The notes: generated from the letters alone by a model not told the origin. A stretch of DNA of 64,000 bases from Ilyobacter polytropus DSM 2926 (GCF_000165505.1 NC_014632.1:1302001-1366000); one strand, 5' to 3'; shown: positions 23,253-33,201, counted from the first letter of the stretch. Made by a program: numbers and translations.

Positions 23253-26200
23253 TCACTTTGAATTCGTACAGGAAACCTCTGTGTCTGTTGATAGTTTTTC
23301 ATACTCATAATCTTTATAAGCAACTCTAAAAAATATCGTGTATAAAACTGGAATTACTCCCAGAGTAAGTATAGTTGCAAAAATAAGACCGAAAATAAGT
23401 GACACTGCCATAGGCTTCCACATATTTCCTCCAAAAAGCCATAAAGGAATTAAGCCACACAGAGTTGTCAATGTTGTCAGTATTATAGGTCTAAATCTGC
23501 TTTGGGCCGACATAACCACAGCATGGTCAGGTTCTAAACAATTTTCATTTATCTCTATATCTATCTGATCTAAGAGAACAATGGCATTATTTACAACAAC
23601 TCCAGACAAGGAAACAAGTCCTATTATTGCAAAGAATCCAAAATTTTGATTACCTACTATAAGACCTACGGCCACTCCTAAAATACCAAGTGGAATGGTC
23701 AAAAGAATAATAATAGGTTTTCTTATGGAATTAAATTGTGCAACAAGAAGTAAAAGTATAAATAATCCAGCATAAGGAAGCTTTTGCCCTAGAGCATCAC
23801 TCTGCTTATTGGACATTTCTGATGATCCACCTATTTCATATTTGTAATTAAGTCCTTCTGCACTTGCAGGAATTCCTGCTATATTTTTGACCTTAACTTC
23901 TTCTCCATTTTCAGCTTCCCATTCTATCACTTGTTCAGCTATCCAAGGAGACATTATTCTGTCAATTTCATTTGAAGTATGTCCACTAATAACATCGGCC
24001 TGCACTGATACAGTGTTGGTTCTGTCCCTTTTATGAATATACCCACGTTCAAACTCCATTTTTATATCTGCAACCTGACTTAATGGAATAAATTTCCCAG
24101 TAACCGAAGAGTATATTTTCATTGTGTCTAGTTTTGAAAATACAGTATTATGAGCTTCGTTTGTCCTTAGTACAATGGGAATGGATTTATCGGTTAATGG
24201 AGACTCAGGTTCTCTATAAGTTCCTATAACCATACCCTCAAGATTTACCGCCATAGAGTTAGAAACATCTTCTGAGGTCAACCCTACTTTTCTCAATCTC
24301 TCCTGATCTATGTCAATAGTCAGTTTCTTAACTTCATTTTTCCAGCTATTGATAACATTTTTAGCTATAGGGATAGAACTTAGCTTAGACTGAACTATAT
24401 CCACCTTATCAAAAATATCTTTTAAATTATTACCTGATATTCTGTACTCCACATCCCTGTCTGCTGACGGACCTGTTTTCATTTTCTTTGTGGATATATC
24501 AAGATCAGGATAAAGATTTTTCATGTAATTGTCGATTTTCTCAGACATTTCAGGAATAATTTTATGATCGGTACTGTTATAGATTACATAGGCATATTCC
24601 TCTGAAGGCGCTTCTGGAGAATAAGCCAGAACAAATCTTGGAGCTCCCCCTCCGATAAAGGTACCCCAGCTCAACACACCATCTTTTTCATATTCCCGTA
24701 TAGTAAATCCGCTTATAATATCTTTAAAAAATCCTACTTTTAATTCTTCATCAGGCACTTTAAAATTTTTTTTGATATACAAATCTAAGTCCTTTGCCAC
24801 TTTTTCTGTAGCCTCAACAGAAGAACCCTTAGGAAGCCTCATAGTTGTAAGCATTATCTTCTGATCAGATTCAGGCATAAATTCATTTCCTGTAAATCTG
24901 AATAAAAATATCCCGGTGCAAAAGATTCCAAAAGCAAAAATTACGGTTATTATTTTATGCTTAAGCCCAAAAATCAATATTTTTCTATAATTAGTATATG
25001 TACGACTTTTATATTCATGCTCCTTGTGATCCACTTTTAAGAAAATATAACAAAGAAGAGGAACCAAGGTCATTGCAACAAGCCAAGATGAAAGTAGTGT
25101 AAAAACTACAACCTTTGCCATAGGCCCGACATATTCTCCCATTGATTCTTCTATGAGAAATATGGGTGTAAAAGCTGCCACTGTTGTCAATGAAGACATT
25201 AAAAGAGGAATTTTCAACTGGTTTGCAGATCCAAGACATGCTTCGAGCCTTGATTTTCCCTTTTCCATTGCAACCATTATACTTTCACTCATTACAATGG
25301 CATTATCAACAAGCATTCCTAGAGCGATTATAAGCCCTGCAAGAGACATCTGATCTAAATTTACTCCATAATGAGGCATCAGAATAAAAGCCATAGCTAT
25401 GGAAGTAGGAATAAGGGATGCTACTATAAGCCCTGTTCTAAACCCTAAAGAAATAAGCATTACAATAAGCACTGTGGCCACTGCCTGTGTTAAGTTACTT
25501 ACAAAAGAGTTTATTTTATCTTCTACCCTCTGAGGAGAGTAAGCAACGAAATCAAAGTCAACACCTATAGGATATTTTTTTTCAAGACTGTTTACATAAG
25601 CCTTTAAGTGTTCTCCCAATTTTGTATCATCCATGCCATCCTTTAATGATACCGCTATTCCTATTGATTCTTTACCGTTAAACCTTGTAATATAAGTAGC
25701 TGGATTTACATAACCTCTTTTTATATCAGCTATATCCTTCAAATAAACAATTCCAGTACTTCCAGGAGTATTTATAACTGTATCTCCTATCTCCTCTATA
25801 CTCTTAAAATCCCCACTGGTATCTAGAGTCATCTTGTCATTTCCCATTACTATATTTCCAGATGAAGTAACCTGATTCCTTCCACTTATGGCATTTCTAA
25901 TATCAGCAGTTGTTATACCAAGTTGTGTTAATTTTGCAGGATCGAAATTCAGATAAATTTTTTCCTGTTGATCTCCGTAAACATGTACCTTCCCAGCTTC
26001 AGGTACTTTTTTCAAGATATATTCTCTTAATTCCTCAGCTATAACAGCCAATTCATGATAGCTATATCCATCTCCTGTTACCATAATTACAGATCCGAAA
26101 ACATCACCAAATTCATCATTTACAATAGGTACACTAGCGCCAGTTGGAAGATAAGGCTCAACTTCATATTTCACTTTTTTCCTAAGAGTATCCCATATAG

Positions 26201-26510
26201 GCTGTAGATTCCTATATTCAGGTTTTATATTTACATAGGCCGTAGACAATCCAGGAGAATTCTTGGTTTCCACATAGTCAAGCTCCTCTATATCCTGGAC
26301 AACCTCTTCAACCTTGTCCCCTATAAGCTCCGACATCTGCTGGGCAGTTGCCCCTGGCCATTTGATAGTTATAGTTGCTGTTTTTATTGTAAAAGGTGGA
26401 TCCTCTCCCTTTTGCATGCCCCTAAAAGTATTTAAACCTGCAAAGATAACTAGGATATACAAAATTATTATAGTGGCTCTGTTTTTTATGGAAAAATTAG
26501 TAATATCCAT
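23253..26510 (-). CDS. RND efflux transporter, inner-membrane pump subunit
   Basis: A 1085-residue pump of the AcrB/MdtB fold: N-terminal helix (IIILYILVIFAGLNTFRG), first porter loop, TM2-6, intracellular helix, TM7, second porter loop (about 560-860) and TM8-12. Three-part drug or lipid efflux runs from periplasm or membrane through the adaptor and TolC genes that precede it in the operon. In TM4 the AcrB pair Asp407-Asp408 reads Asp-Asn here (MLVDNAIVM), and the TM10 Lys940 position reads Asn (VVNNAIVLL), so the proton relay differs from AcrB. It starts directly after the adaptor stop. Substrate unknown. Confidence 0.93.
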   Translation of the reverse strand: MDITNFSIKNRATIIILYILVIFAGLNTFRGMQKGEDPPFTIKTATITIKWPGATAQQMSELIGDKVEEVVQDIEELDYVETKNSPGLSTAYVNIKPEYRNLQPIWDTLRKKVKYEVEPYLPTGASVPIVNDEFGDVFGSVIMVTGDGYSYHELAVIAEELREYILKKVPEAGKVHVYGDQQEKIYLNFDPAKLTQLGITTADIRNAISGRNQVTSSGNIVMGNDKMTLDTSGDFKSIEEIGDTVINTPGSTGIVYLKDIADIKRGYVNPATYITRFNGKESIGIAVSLKDGMDDTKLGEHLKAYVNSLEKKYPIGVDFDFVAYSPQRVEDKINSFVSNLTQAVATVLIVMLISLGFRTGLIVASLIPTSIAMAFILMPHYGVNLDQMSLAGLIIALGMLVDNAIVMSESIMVAMEKGKSRLEACLGSANQLKIPLLMSSLTTVAAFTPIFLIEESMGEYVGPMAKVVVFTLLSSWLVAMTLVPLLCYIFLKVDHKEHEYKSRTYTNYRKILIFGLKHKIITVIFAFGIFCTGIFLFRFTGNEFMPESDQKIMLTTMRLPKGSSVEATEKVAKDLDLYIKKNFKVPDEELKVGFFKDIISGFTIREYEKDGVLSWGTFIGGGAPRFVLAYSPEAPSEEYAYVIYNSTDHKIIPEMSEKIDNYMKNLYPDLDISTKKMKTGPSADRDVEYRISGNNLKDIFDKVDIVQSKLSSIPIAKNVINSWKNEVKKLTIDIDQERLRKVGLTSEDVSNSMAVNLEGMVIGTYREPESPLTDKSIPIVLRTNEAHNTVFSKLDTMKIYSSVTGKFIPLSQVADIKMEFERGYIHKRDRTNTVSVQADVISGHTSNEIDRIMSPWIAEQVIEWEAENGEEVKVKNIAGIPASAEGLNYKYEIGGSSEMSNKQSDALGQKLPYAGLFILLLLVAQFNSIRKPIIILLTIPLGILGVAVGLIVGNQNFGFFAIIGLVSLSGVVVNNAIVLLDQIDIEINENCLEPDHAVVMSAQSRFRPIILTTLTTLCGLIPLWLFGGNMWKPMAVSLIFGLIFATILTLGVIPVLYTIFFRVAYKDYEYEKLSTDTEVSCTNSK

Positions 26511-27692
26511 CTAATTTTCCTCCCTTGAAGATACGGACACCTCTTGTCCTTCTGTTATCTGAGTAACCCCAGAAGTTATAATGTAATCCCCTGATTTTAT
26601 TCCACTCAATATCTCTACACCTTCAGAAGTTATCTCACCTATTGTCACTACAGATTTTATTACTTTTCCCACTCCGTCTTTTATCTCTTTTACTGTATAC
26701 ACATATTTTTCTCCTGCAGGATTCTGATCCAAGGCACTTATAGGAATAACAAGCCTTGCATCACTATTCTGACCGAAATCAAAACCTATTTTAGAAGACA
26801 TTCCAGGTTTTATATTTTCGTCTTTTTCAAGTAGCTCTATTTTTACAGGAAAGGTATTTCCATACCCTTCTGAGGATGTACCTATCTCTTTTATTTCGCC
26901 TTTATAAACTTTTCCAGTTAAAGCACTTATTTCCACATCTACTTTTTGCCCTTTTTTTATTAGACTTATTATAGTCTCAGGTATAAAGGTTTCAGTCTGC
27001 AGTTTTTCTCCTAGACTAATTTTATAAACCGGCGTTCCTGAAGAAACAGTTTCATTTTCTTCTTTTTCTTCGGCAGTTATAAAACCATTTTCAGGTGCTA
27101 TTAGCTTTGTATAGGATAGTTTTAGTTTACTTTGAGCCAGCTGCATCTCGCTTGCCTTTAGATTTGACTGGGCAGATTTTTTATAGGCTTCAAACTGAGC
27201 CAAATTAGATTCTGTAACGTCCCTGTCTGCCTTAGATGAATCATACTGACTTTTAGATACATTATCATCAAAGTATAATTTTTCAATACGGGCGTATTCA
27301 TTTTTAGAATTTATTAACGAAGCCTTTGCACTCTTCATCTGTGCATTCGCCTCTGCCAATTTTGCCCTGCTACTATCATACTGGGCAGCGGCATTTTCTA
27401 CATCTAATTTATAATCCTCGTTATCTAACTCTGCCAAAATCTGGCCTTTTTCTACATAATCACCTAATTTGGAATATTTTTTTATAATTGTTCCAGAAAC
27501 CCTGAAACTCAAATTTGATTCAGTTTCAGATATAATGTTCCCTGCAAAGATTCTTTTGAATTCAGAAGTTTTATTTTCTGCAACTAGATATCTCACTGAC
27601 CTTGGTTTTTCCTTTACTTGAACTTCTTCTTTTTTCTTTCCACAAGCTGCCAAGACTAAAATTATAAATATATAAATTAAAACTTTCTTCAT
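26511..27692 (-). CDS. RND periplasmic adaptor (membrane fusion) lipoprotein
   Basis: A 393-residue HlyD/AcrA-family adaptor. The N-terminus has a lipobox ending LAACG (Cys17), so it is anchored in a membrane by lipid. Then come a lipoyl half (EKGQILAELDNEDY), a long alpha-hairpin (about 80-175, rich in Ala, Lys, Ser), the second lipoyl half (SYTKLIAPENGFI), a beta-barrel and the membrane-proximal domain. It lies between the TolC-like gene and the pump with 12-bp and 0-bp spacing, forming one operon. It bridges pump and outer-membrane channel. Confidence 0.93.
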   Translation of the reverse strand: MKKVLIYIFIILVLAACGKKKEEVQVKEKPRSVRYLVAENKTSEFKRIFAGNIISETESNLSFRVSGTIIKKYSKLGDYVEKGQILAELDNEDYKLDVENAAAQYDSSRAKLAEANAQMKSAKASLINSKNEYARIEKLYFDDNVSKSQYDSSKADRDVTESNLAQFEAYKKSAQSNLKASEMQLAQSKLKLSYTKLIAPENGFITAEEKEENETVSSGTPVYKISLGEKLQTETFIPETIISLIKKGQKVDVEISALTGKVYKGEIKEIGTSSEGYGNTFPVKIELLEKDENIKPGMSSKIGFDFGQNSDARLVIPISALDQNPAGEKYVYTVKEIKDGVGKVIKSVVTIGEITSEGVEILSGIKSGDYIITSGVTQITEGQEVSVSSREEN

Positions 27693-27704
27693 TAATACGG
27701 CCCC

Positions 27705-29981
27705 CTACTTCGATGTAATTATATCTTTGATATTTTCAAACTCGATTTCTTTTTCGTCACTGCTATTTTCAAAATAATATTTTCCACATAATTTTTCTAA
27801 CATAGCCTGAGATATGAAAAAATCAAATTTTACAGATGTTTTTTTCTGTTCTGCCCCTATCAGGCTGTTTCTGGCATCTAACATATCTGTGATTGTTATC
27901 TTTCCTTTGACGTATAATTCTGTCTTTAGTTTAAGGTTTTTTCTAGAAGATTCTGCTGATTTTTCCGCCGATCTTATTTTTCTGTAAGCTGCAGAAACTT
28001 TTGCATACTGACTAGATATATTCTTTGAAATTTCAGAAACCATAGTTTTTCTGTCAAGTTTTAACTTATCTAATTCTGCTTCTAGCTGTTTCTTAGTGTA
28101 AGTCAGCTCCCCTCCTTTATATATAGGTATAGAAAAGCCAACTCCTGCATTCCAATATTCATCAGAATCACTATTGTCAGACCCTGTTCCCCAAGGGTCT
28201 ACAACATCTCTGTCATAATTTCCACTAGCTGTGACAGTAGGGACATATCTTTTTCTTTTTGCAGCCTTCAGTTCCCTTTCTTTTGCAGCTATTTTAGCAT
28301 CCATACTTTTTATTTCAGAAGAATTTTCCAGACCCTGTTCGATAAAATAATTTTTGATTTTATCGAATTTCCAGGGTTTATTTAATTCATTTTCAAAATT
28401 TCTGAATAGATAAAAACCGATTATATCACCGATCCCATCTTCACTAAGGGAAAAATAAGTGTCCATTGAACTGCCTAAAAGTCTGTTAAGTTCTGAGTTT
28501 CCAGATAATATATCACTTTTTATATCTTCAAGGTTGGTTACGGAGTCAGCAAGTTCACTTTCAAAGCGATACACATCTTCAGGTCCTCCGCTTCCGATAC
28601 TGTACTTTGTTTTTGCAAGACTTAAATATCTTTTTACCAGGTTCATATTATATTTTTCTATTTCAAATCTGGATTTAGATTTTAATAGGCCTAGATAAGC
28701 TTCAATTAAACTTTGAATCTGACTGATCTCTTTGCCTCTCATTTCTCCTTTTACAGCATCATAAAGTTTCTTTTGAATTGTTATATTTGAAAAGGTACTT
28801 TCATCATAGAGGGTCTGACTTATTTTACCTCCTACCTGCAATGAATTTTCTGCACCTGTAGAATAAAGCCTAGCCCGTGTATTGTCCTGCTTATCATAAT
28901 CAAAAGTAGCTGTTAGATTTGGTTTTAATGCAGCTTTAGCTATTTTTACATCATAACTACTAGAGACCAAATCCTGTTTCTTTGATTTGAGTTCTGTATT
29001 GTTTTCAAATAGTTTATATAAAGCATCTTTTAAGCTTAGTTTTACAGTTCCTATTTCTGACTCATTTACCATCCTGATTTTTTCAGTTAGAAAATCTCCC
29101 GGATACAAATCTAAAACCTGAGCCACCTTGTAGTCTAGAAAAATATTTAGATTTTCTGAGTCTAGTTTTGTAGTCATTTCTGAAAACTCTCTTCCTTCAC
29201 AATATTTCAGAAGATTCACAGCTGCAGCACGTATGCTTCTTTCTTGTATCTCTTTTAAAGAATATCCCATAAAAACATTGGCACTGTTTTCTGAACGAAA
29301 GAAAAGAGAAAAACTAGGAATTTTTTTTTCAGAAGCCCTTGCAACAGCCTTCTTTAAAACTATATTTTTATCTGAAACAATTATTAGACCGTCATTTTCT
29401 AATATGTCAGCAATATATTTTTCTTGAGATTCATCTAAAGAGATAATATTTATATTTTCCTTATCAAAAATCTTTTCAGATATTATTTTTTCTTTATATT
29501 TTCTTGCTGTGTTTTCAAATCCACCAGAATATACTATTCCTAGTTTTTCCATATCTTTGATCTCAGTCAGCATTTCTAAAATTTCTTTGAAATTGTAATC
29601 AGTTGAAATTAAATTTAAATTTTTAATATTTTCATTATTACCGTGGAAAAATGGCACAATTACAAGTTTATCAAAAGCACTCTTCATGTTTTCAGGTAAA
29701 TTTATATCAAGAGATATAATAGCATCTATATTACTGTCATTTTGCAACTTATTTATAATATCTTTAATATCTTTTTTAAAAACAGTAACCTCTTTTTTTA
29801 TTACCGGATCAAACTGAGTATTTTCAAAATTTTTCCAAAGCTCCTTTTCTAAGGTAATCTTTAAATGCTCATTGACTTCCTTGGGCTTGTCTCCATATAT
29901 AACCCCTATACCTACCTCTTTTCCAAAGGACATCAGAAATATCCCAAATGTTAAAAAAAATACAAGAACCCGCCTTTTCAT
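27705..29981 (-). CDS. TolC-family outer-membrane efflux protein with N-terminal binding-protein-like domain
   Basis: A 758-residue exported protein, far longer than the usual 420-480 of TolC. Residues 1-20 are a signal peptide. Residues 21 to about 310 look like a type I periplasmic-binding-protein fold of the ABC_sub_bind class: IGVIYGDKPKEVN, IDAIISLDINLPE, KLGIVYSGGFENTA, GLIIVSDKNIVLKKAV, SANVFMGYSLKEIQ. From about 318 (VKLSLKDALYKLFENN) to the end there are two outer-membrane efflux repeats (NTELKSKKQDL, KAALKPNLTATFDY, VGFSIPIYKGGELTY). It is the first gene of the pump operon. The extra domain may capture or sense substrate; that is inference. Confidence 0.88.
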   Translation of the reverse strand: MKRRVLVFFLTFGIFLMSFGKEVGIGVIYGDKPKEVNEHLKITLEKELWKNFENTQFDPVIKKEVTVFKKDIKDIINKLQNDSNIDAIISLDINLPENMKSAFDKLVIVPFFHGNNENIKNLNLISTDYNFKEILEMLTEIKDMEKLGIVYSGGFENTARKYKEKIISEKIFDKENINIISLDESQEKYIADILENDGLIIVSDKNIVLKKAVARASEKKIPSFSLFFRSENSANVFMGYSLKEIQERSIRAAAVNLLKYCEGREFSEMTTKLDSENLNIFLDYKVAQVLDLYPGDFLTEKIRMVNESEIGTVKLSLKDALYKLFENNTELKSKKQDLVSSSYDVKIAKAALKPNLTATFDYDKQDNTRARLYSTGAENSLQVGGKISQTLYDESTFSNITIQKKLYDAVKGEMRGKEISQIQSLIEAYLGLLKSKSRFEIEKYNMNLVKRYLSLAKTKYSIGSGGPEDVYRFESELADSVTNLEDIKSDILSGNSELNRLLGSSMDTYFSLSEDGIGDIIGFYLFRNFENELNKPWKFDKIKNYFIEQGLENSSEIKSMDAKIAAKERELKAAKRKRYVPTVTASGNYDRDVVDPWGTGSDNSDSDEYWNAGVGFSIPIYKGGELTYTKKQLEAELDKLKLDRKTMVSEISKNISSQYAKVSAAYRKIRSAEKSAESSRKNLKLKTELYVKGKITITDMLDARNSLIGAEQKKTSVKFDFFISQAMLEKLCGKYYFENSSDEKEIEFENIKDIITSK

Positions 29982-30151
29982 AATAACCTCCCATTCAGTA
30001 TTAATATATTCAAGTTCAAAGCAGTTAAAATTTGTCTTTTCCTTTCATTAAAAAATCAAATTATTTCAATCAACTGTTTCATTATAAACTATACAATTGT
30101 TTCACAGTCAAGAGTTATAAAAATTTAGCAACTTTCATCCTTCCTATCATA

Positions 30152-30186
30152 TTAAAAGGCTCAAACTCTTTAAAGAGTTTAAGCCT
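30152..30186 (-). terminator. terminator after the mlaA-like gene
   Basis: Leftward AGGCTTAAACTC / GAGTTTGAGCCT (one mismatch, loop TTTAAA) followed by TTTTAATA. It ends the hydrolase-mlaA unit before the TolC operon. Confidence 0.7.
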
Positions 30187-30216
30187 AAAATTTCCCAGAT
30201 TAATTGAAATATCTTA

Positions 30217-30954
30217 TCAATTTTGACCCTGTATTTCACGGATTTTAATATATAAAAATCTCAGATATTCATATTCAAAGGGAGTTCCCGTACTATAATA
30301 TCTAAAATTAACATTACTTCTGTTGTCTACTGAGTTTGTTACCAGAAATTCTGTATCATTCCTGCTGGCATCTCCTAGATTCAAAGGGTCTGCATAATTC
30401 TGGACTAAGGTATCCACACCTAGGCCAGTGGCATCTCTTAAGGTGCTAGGCCCAAGAAGTGGCAAAACTAAATAAGGTCCCGACTTCACTCCATAGTAGG
30501 CCAAAGTCTGCCCAAAGTCTTCCTTATATTGCCTTAGACCAACTCGTGAGGCCAGATCAAAGAAACCTAAAATTCCAAAAGTACTATTAATTGTAAATCT
30601 GTTAAATGTTACAAGACTTTTCTTTCCCTTTAACTGAAGGGATGAGTTGAAAAAGGTTTTAATTTCACTGAGATTACTAAAAAAATTATGTACCCCTTCT
30701 TCTACAAAGTTCGGTGTTACATACCTATAGGTGTCCACAACAGGAAGAAATATATATTCGTCAAATTTTGCATTGAAATAATACACCCTTCTGTTAAAAG
30801 GTTCCCATGGATCATAGGCTCTAAAGTAATTCCCACTGTCTTCTTTCATCTTCAGTATTCTTTCATTTTCTTTGGAGATCGATTTTTTCTCTACTGAACT
30901 GCAGGATACTCCAAATACAATTAAAATTAGAACTATCATATATTTAATTTTCAT
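30217..30954 (-). CDS. mlaA: MlaA/VacJ-type phospholipid-transport lipoprotein
   Basis: A 245-residue outer-membrane lipoprotein: signal peptide with lipobox VFGVSC (Cys18), then YDPWEPFNRRVYYFNAKFDEY, the family hallmark, and DLASRVGLRQYKEDFGQTLAYYGVKSGPYLVLPLLGPS in which only short pieces (EDFGQTLAYYGV, GPYLVLPLLGPS) are needed for recognition. MlaA removes phospholipids from the outer leaflet of the outer membrane. I start it at ATG 30954, seven bases after AAGGGGTGT; the frame from TTG 30960 is less likely. It overlaps the alpha/beta hydrolase gene by 11 bp. The MlaBCDEF genes are not in the window. Confidence 0.92.
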   Translation of the reverse strand: MKIKYMIVLILIVFGVSCSSVEKKSISKENERILKMKEDSGNYFRAYDPWEPFNRRVYYFNAKFDEYIFLPVVDTYRYVTPNFVEEGVHNFFSNLSEIKTFFNSSLQLKGKKSLVTFNRFTINSTFGILGFFDLASRVGLRQYKEDFGQTLAYYGVKSGPYLVLPLLGPSTLRDATGLGVDTLVQNYADPLNLGDASRNDTEFLVTNSVDNRSNVNFRYYSTGTPFEYEYLRFLYIKIREIQGQN

Positions 30955-32227
30955 GGGCAAACACCCCTTTTTGAAAGTATCTTACCATGTTTTCCACATT
31001 GGTCGTATAATACATATTTCCACAGTGTCCGCCTCTAGGATATATTATACTTCTTCCTTTAAAAGTCTCTTTTAAAAATTTCAAATTATCAGGAGTTAAT
31101 ATAAGTTCGTCTTCATTGGTTACCATAGCTATTTTTTCACTTTTTATTAGATAATCTTTGATCTCATGTATATCGGTTTTTGAGATGAGCTCTTCTAAAG
31201 TAAGACCATCGTATATCTCTGCATAATAAGGATAGGCTATATTTCTCACGTATTCAGTAAAACTTGCAAAATTAATGTTATCCAGATAAGGGTCTAAAGA
31301 TTCAAACTTCCCTATATCTCTGTCTTTAGGAACATAGACTCCTCTTTTATTGAGAACATCACCTAAATAATTGACATCAATTGCCGCTACTCTAAAGGCT
31401 ATTCCTATAAGTGCAGCAAGTTCTTTTTGAGAAAGATAATTGTCTTTAAAAGAATCATAAATAGTATCTTCATTTATCTCTACATTGTCCCCTTTTATAT
31501 GCTGCCCTAACTCTCGGTAGATTTTCTCCAGAAACTGGCCTACATTTTTTCTTCCTCCTGGAATATTGTTATCTAACATATCATCTAGTATCTTTGCAGA
31601 TTCATAAAGGTTCACTGCAGGATTTACCATAAGCACCCTTTTGAAATTAAAATATTTTTCTTCATCATCAAGCATGGTCACATAGGCAGCCTGTGTGCCT
31701 CCTAGACTGTAGCCCATGAGATAAAACTCCTCTATATCTACCTTATCTTCTATCTCTTTGTAAATATATTTCATCACCTTATATACATCATGACTGTCAT
31801 TAAATAAAACCCCAGGCATTTTGATATTTGATGCCGTAATTAAAAAATTTGGGTTTACAGGAGAAGAAATAGATACAACATGAAATCCTGCATCATAAAA
31901 TATTCTCTCAAAACTCTTCATCTTCCATGATGAATAAGATGTTCCTGTCCCTGCTATCAGAAATATCAAGGGAGCCTTATGGTTTTGTTTTACAAGGGAA
32001 AACTGAAACCCTTTGTGATACCATAAATGTTTTGGTGGTTTCTCATCAGGATTTATTTGGATCGTATATTCTCGCCTTGGAACTTCTTCACTTACTCCAC
32101 TTGTCATCATATTTGAACTTCCTATTACTGTTGCTATATACGGGTCCTCAAAGGGATAATTGTATTCTCTTTGGGAATAGGAGGTCATACTTATAATTAA
32201 GACAAAAATAAATATTATTTTTTTCAT
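30944..32227 (-). CDS. exported alpha/beta hydrolase (serine hydrolase) coupled to mlaA
   Basis: A 427-residue protein with an N-terminal signal peptide (KKIIFIFVLIISMTSYS). The alpha/beta-hydrolase core shows APLIFLIAGTGTSYSSW (oxyanion strand), the nucleophile elbow GYSLGG, and late GGHCGN with the likely catalytic His. It overlaps mlaA by 11 bp and would be made with it. As the partner handles phospholipids at the outer membrane, a periplasmic lipase or phospholipase role is plausible, but the sequence alone shows only a serine hydrolase. AGGAGG lies before ATG 32227. Confidence 0.82.
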   Translation of the reverse strand: MKKIIFIFVLIISMTSYSQREYNYPFEDPYIATVIGSSNMMTSGVSEEVPRREYTIQINPDEKPPKHLWYHKGFQFSLVKQNHKAPLIFLIAGTGTSYSSWKMKSFERIFYDAGFHVVSISSPVNPNFLITASNIKMPGVLFNDSHDVYKVMKYIYKEIEDKVDIEEFYLMGYSLGGTQAAYVTMLDDEEKYFNFKRVLMVNPAVNLYESAKILDDMLDNNIPGGRKNVGQFLEKIYRELGQHIKGDNVEINEDTIYDSFKDNYLSQKELAALIGIAFRVAAIDVNYLGDVLNKRGVYVPKDRDIGKFESLDPYLDNINFASFTEYVRNIAYPYYAEIYDGLTLEELISKTDIHEIKDYLIKSEKIAMVTNEDELILTPDNLKFLKETFKGRSIIYPRGGHCGNMYYTTNVENMVRYFQKGVFAHEN

Positions 32228-32395
32228 TCGTTAGCCTCCTTTGTCTATCTACTCAACTAATCTTACACCACTTAAAAATACAACTCAAATTAAAATAAGT
32301 TAATCTAAAATCCATTTTATTCACTATAGAAAAAATAATTTCACCTAGGGTGCTTTTAATTTCAAATTAAAGTATTGAATTTATCCAAAGTTTCC

Positions 32396-32421
32396 GTTAC
32401 TTTTCCTTGATGAAAAGTAAC
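32396..32421. repeat. short member of the intergenic hairpin family
   Basis: GTTACTTTTC and GAAAAGTAAC form a perfect 10-bp stem with loop CTTGAT, same stem core as in the 142-bp repeat. It follows a 30-base stretch shared with the left flank of copy A. Confidence 0.75.
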
Positions 32422-32707
32422 CAAAAATCAAGGCCTGTGAAAAATAAGCTAAATGCCTTCGGAAATCTAAGTAAAAATCAAAACTCGCTTTGCTCAGACA
32501 GTTGATTTTTTCTAGAGATTTCTCTCAGTCATTCTTAACGCTTATTTTATCAATGGCCAAAAACTTAAAAAAAACTTTTGTGTGAATAAACCTTGGTAAA
32601 CCTTTGCGCTTATTTCTTATAGATAGATCATACGGTTTTATATTTTTTGAATTTCAAGTCGCAGGGCTTATACAGGAAAGAACCTGCACTCAGCCGTCCT
32701 ACAGAAT

Positions 32708-32849
32708 AAGTTCCGCAGGGAACCGAGGACTGTAGCTTACAAAGGCGATAAAAGAAATATCTACTTCCTAGACATTTGAAAATTCTTGAACTTTTGGTTA
32801 CTTTTCTTTCAAGAGAAAAGTAACAGGTTCAAATAAAGTCAGTAATTTA
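32708..32849. repeat. 142-bp intergenic repeat, copy B
   Basis: Identical over 142 bases to 3930-4071, nearly 29 kb away, and in the same orientation. It carries the same 11-bp-stem hairpin near its right end. Perfect identity without coding potential implies recent copying or gene conversion. Confidence 0.92.
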
Positions 32850-33146
32850 CAAGAATTTATTAAAAATAATTTCTATTTAATATTTAAATTAGCTCTTTTA
32901 AAAGTTTTTCCTTTTATAATGATAAAATACTGTTTTTAAATGCATCAAAAATATTAATATTTTCAACATTTTCAGAGTATTAGTGTATTTTTTTCACATG
33001 AACTGTCCAACTTTTGACTCGAATTTTTAGATTACTTTTTGATCTTTTGAAGATTATAAAGTGTTCAAAATTTAACTATAAATTAATCTAATGGTTTTTA
33101 ACCACCGTTTTTATTAGTTTTTTAACCATAATTTTTTTAAAAAAAC

Positions 33147-33169
33147 AAAAGATTAAATTTTAATCTTTT
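33147..33169. promoter_or_regulatory. 23-bp palindrome just upstream of the adhE -35
   Basis: Arms AAAAGATTAAA and TTTAATCTTTT around a single T form a perfect palindrome ending three bases before the -35 hexamer. The placement suits a regulator site for adhE. The protein is unknown. Confidence 0.55.
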
Positions 33170-33172
33170 AAC

Positions 33173-33201
33173 TTGACATTTTTTTCACTTAGATGTATCA
33201 T
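33173..33201 (+). promoter_or_regulatory. adhE promoter
   Basis: Consensus TTGACA (33173-33178), 17-bp spacer, TATCAT (33196-33201). A TTTTTTCACAA (33224-33234) in the leader resembles one half of a Rex site only. Confidence 0.75.

Noticed and set aside
27705..29981. Two separate genes (binding protein and TolC) merged by error
   Set aside because: The TolC part has no signal peptide, start codon with ribosome site, or stop before it; the frame is uninterrupted, so a single fused protein is the better reading.
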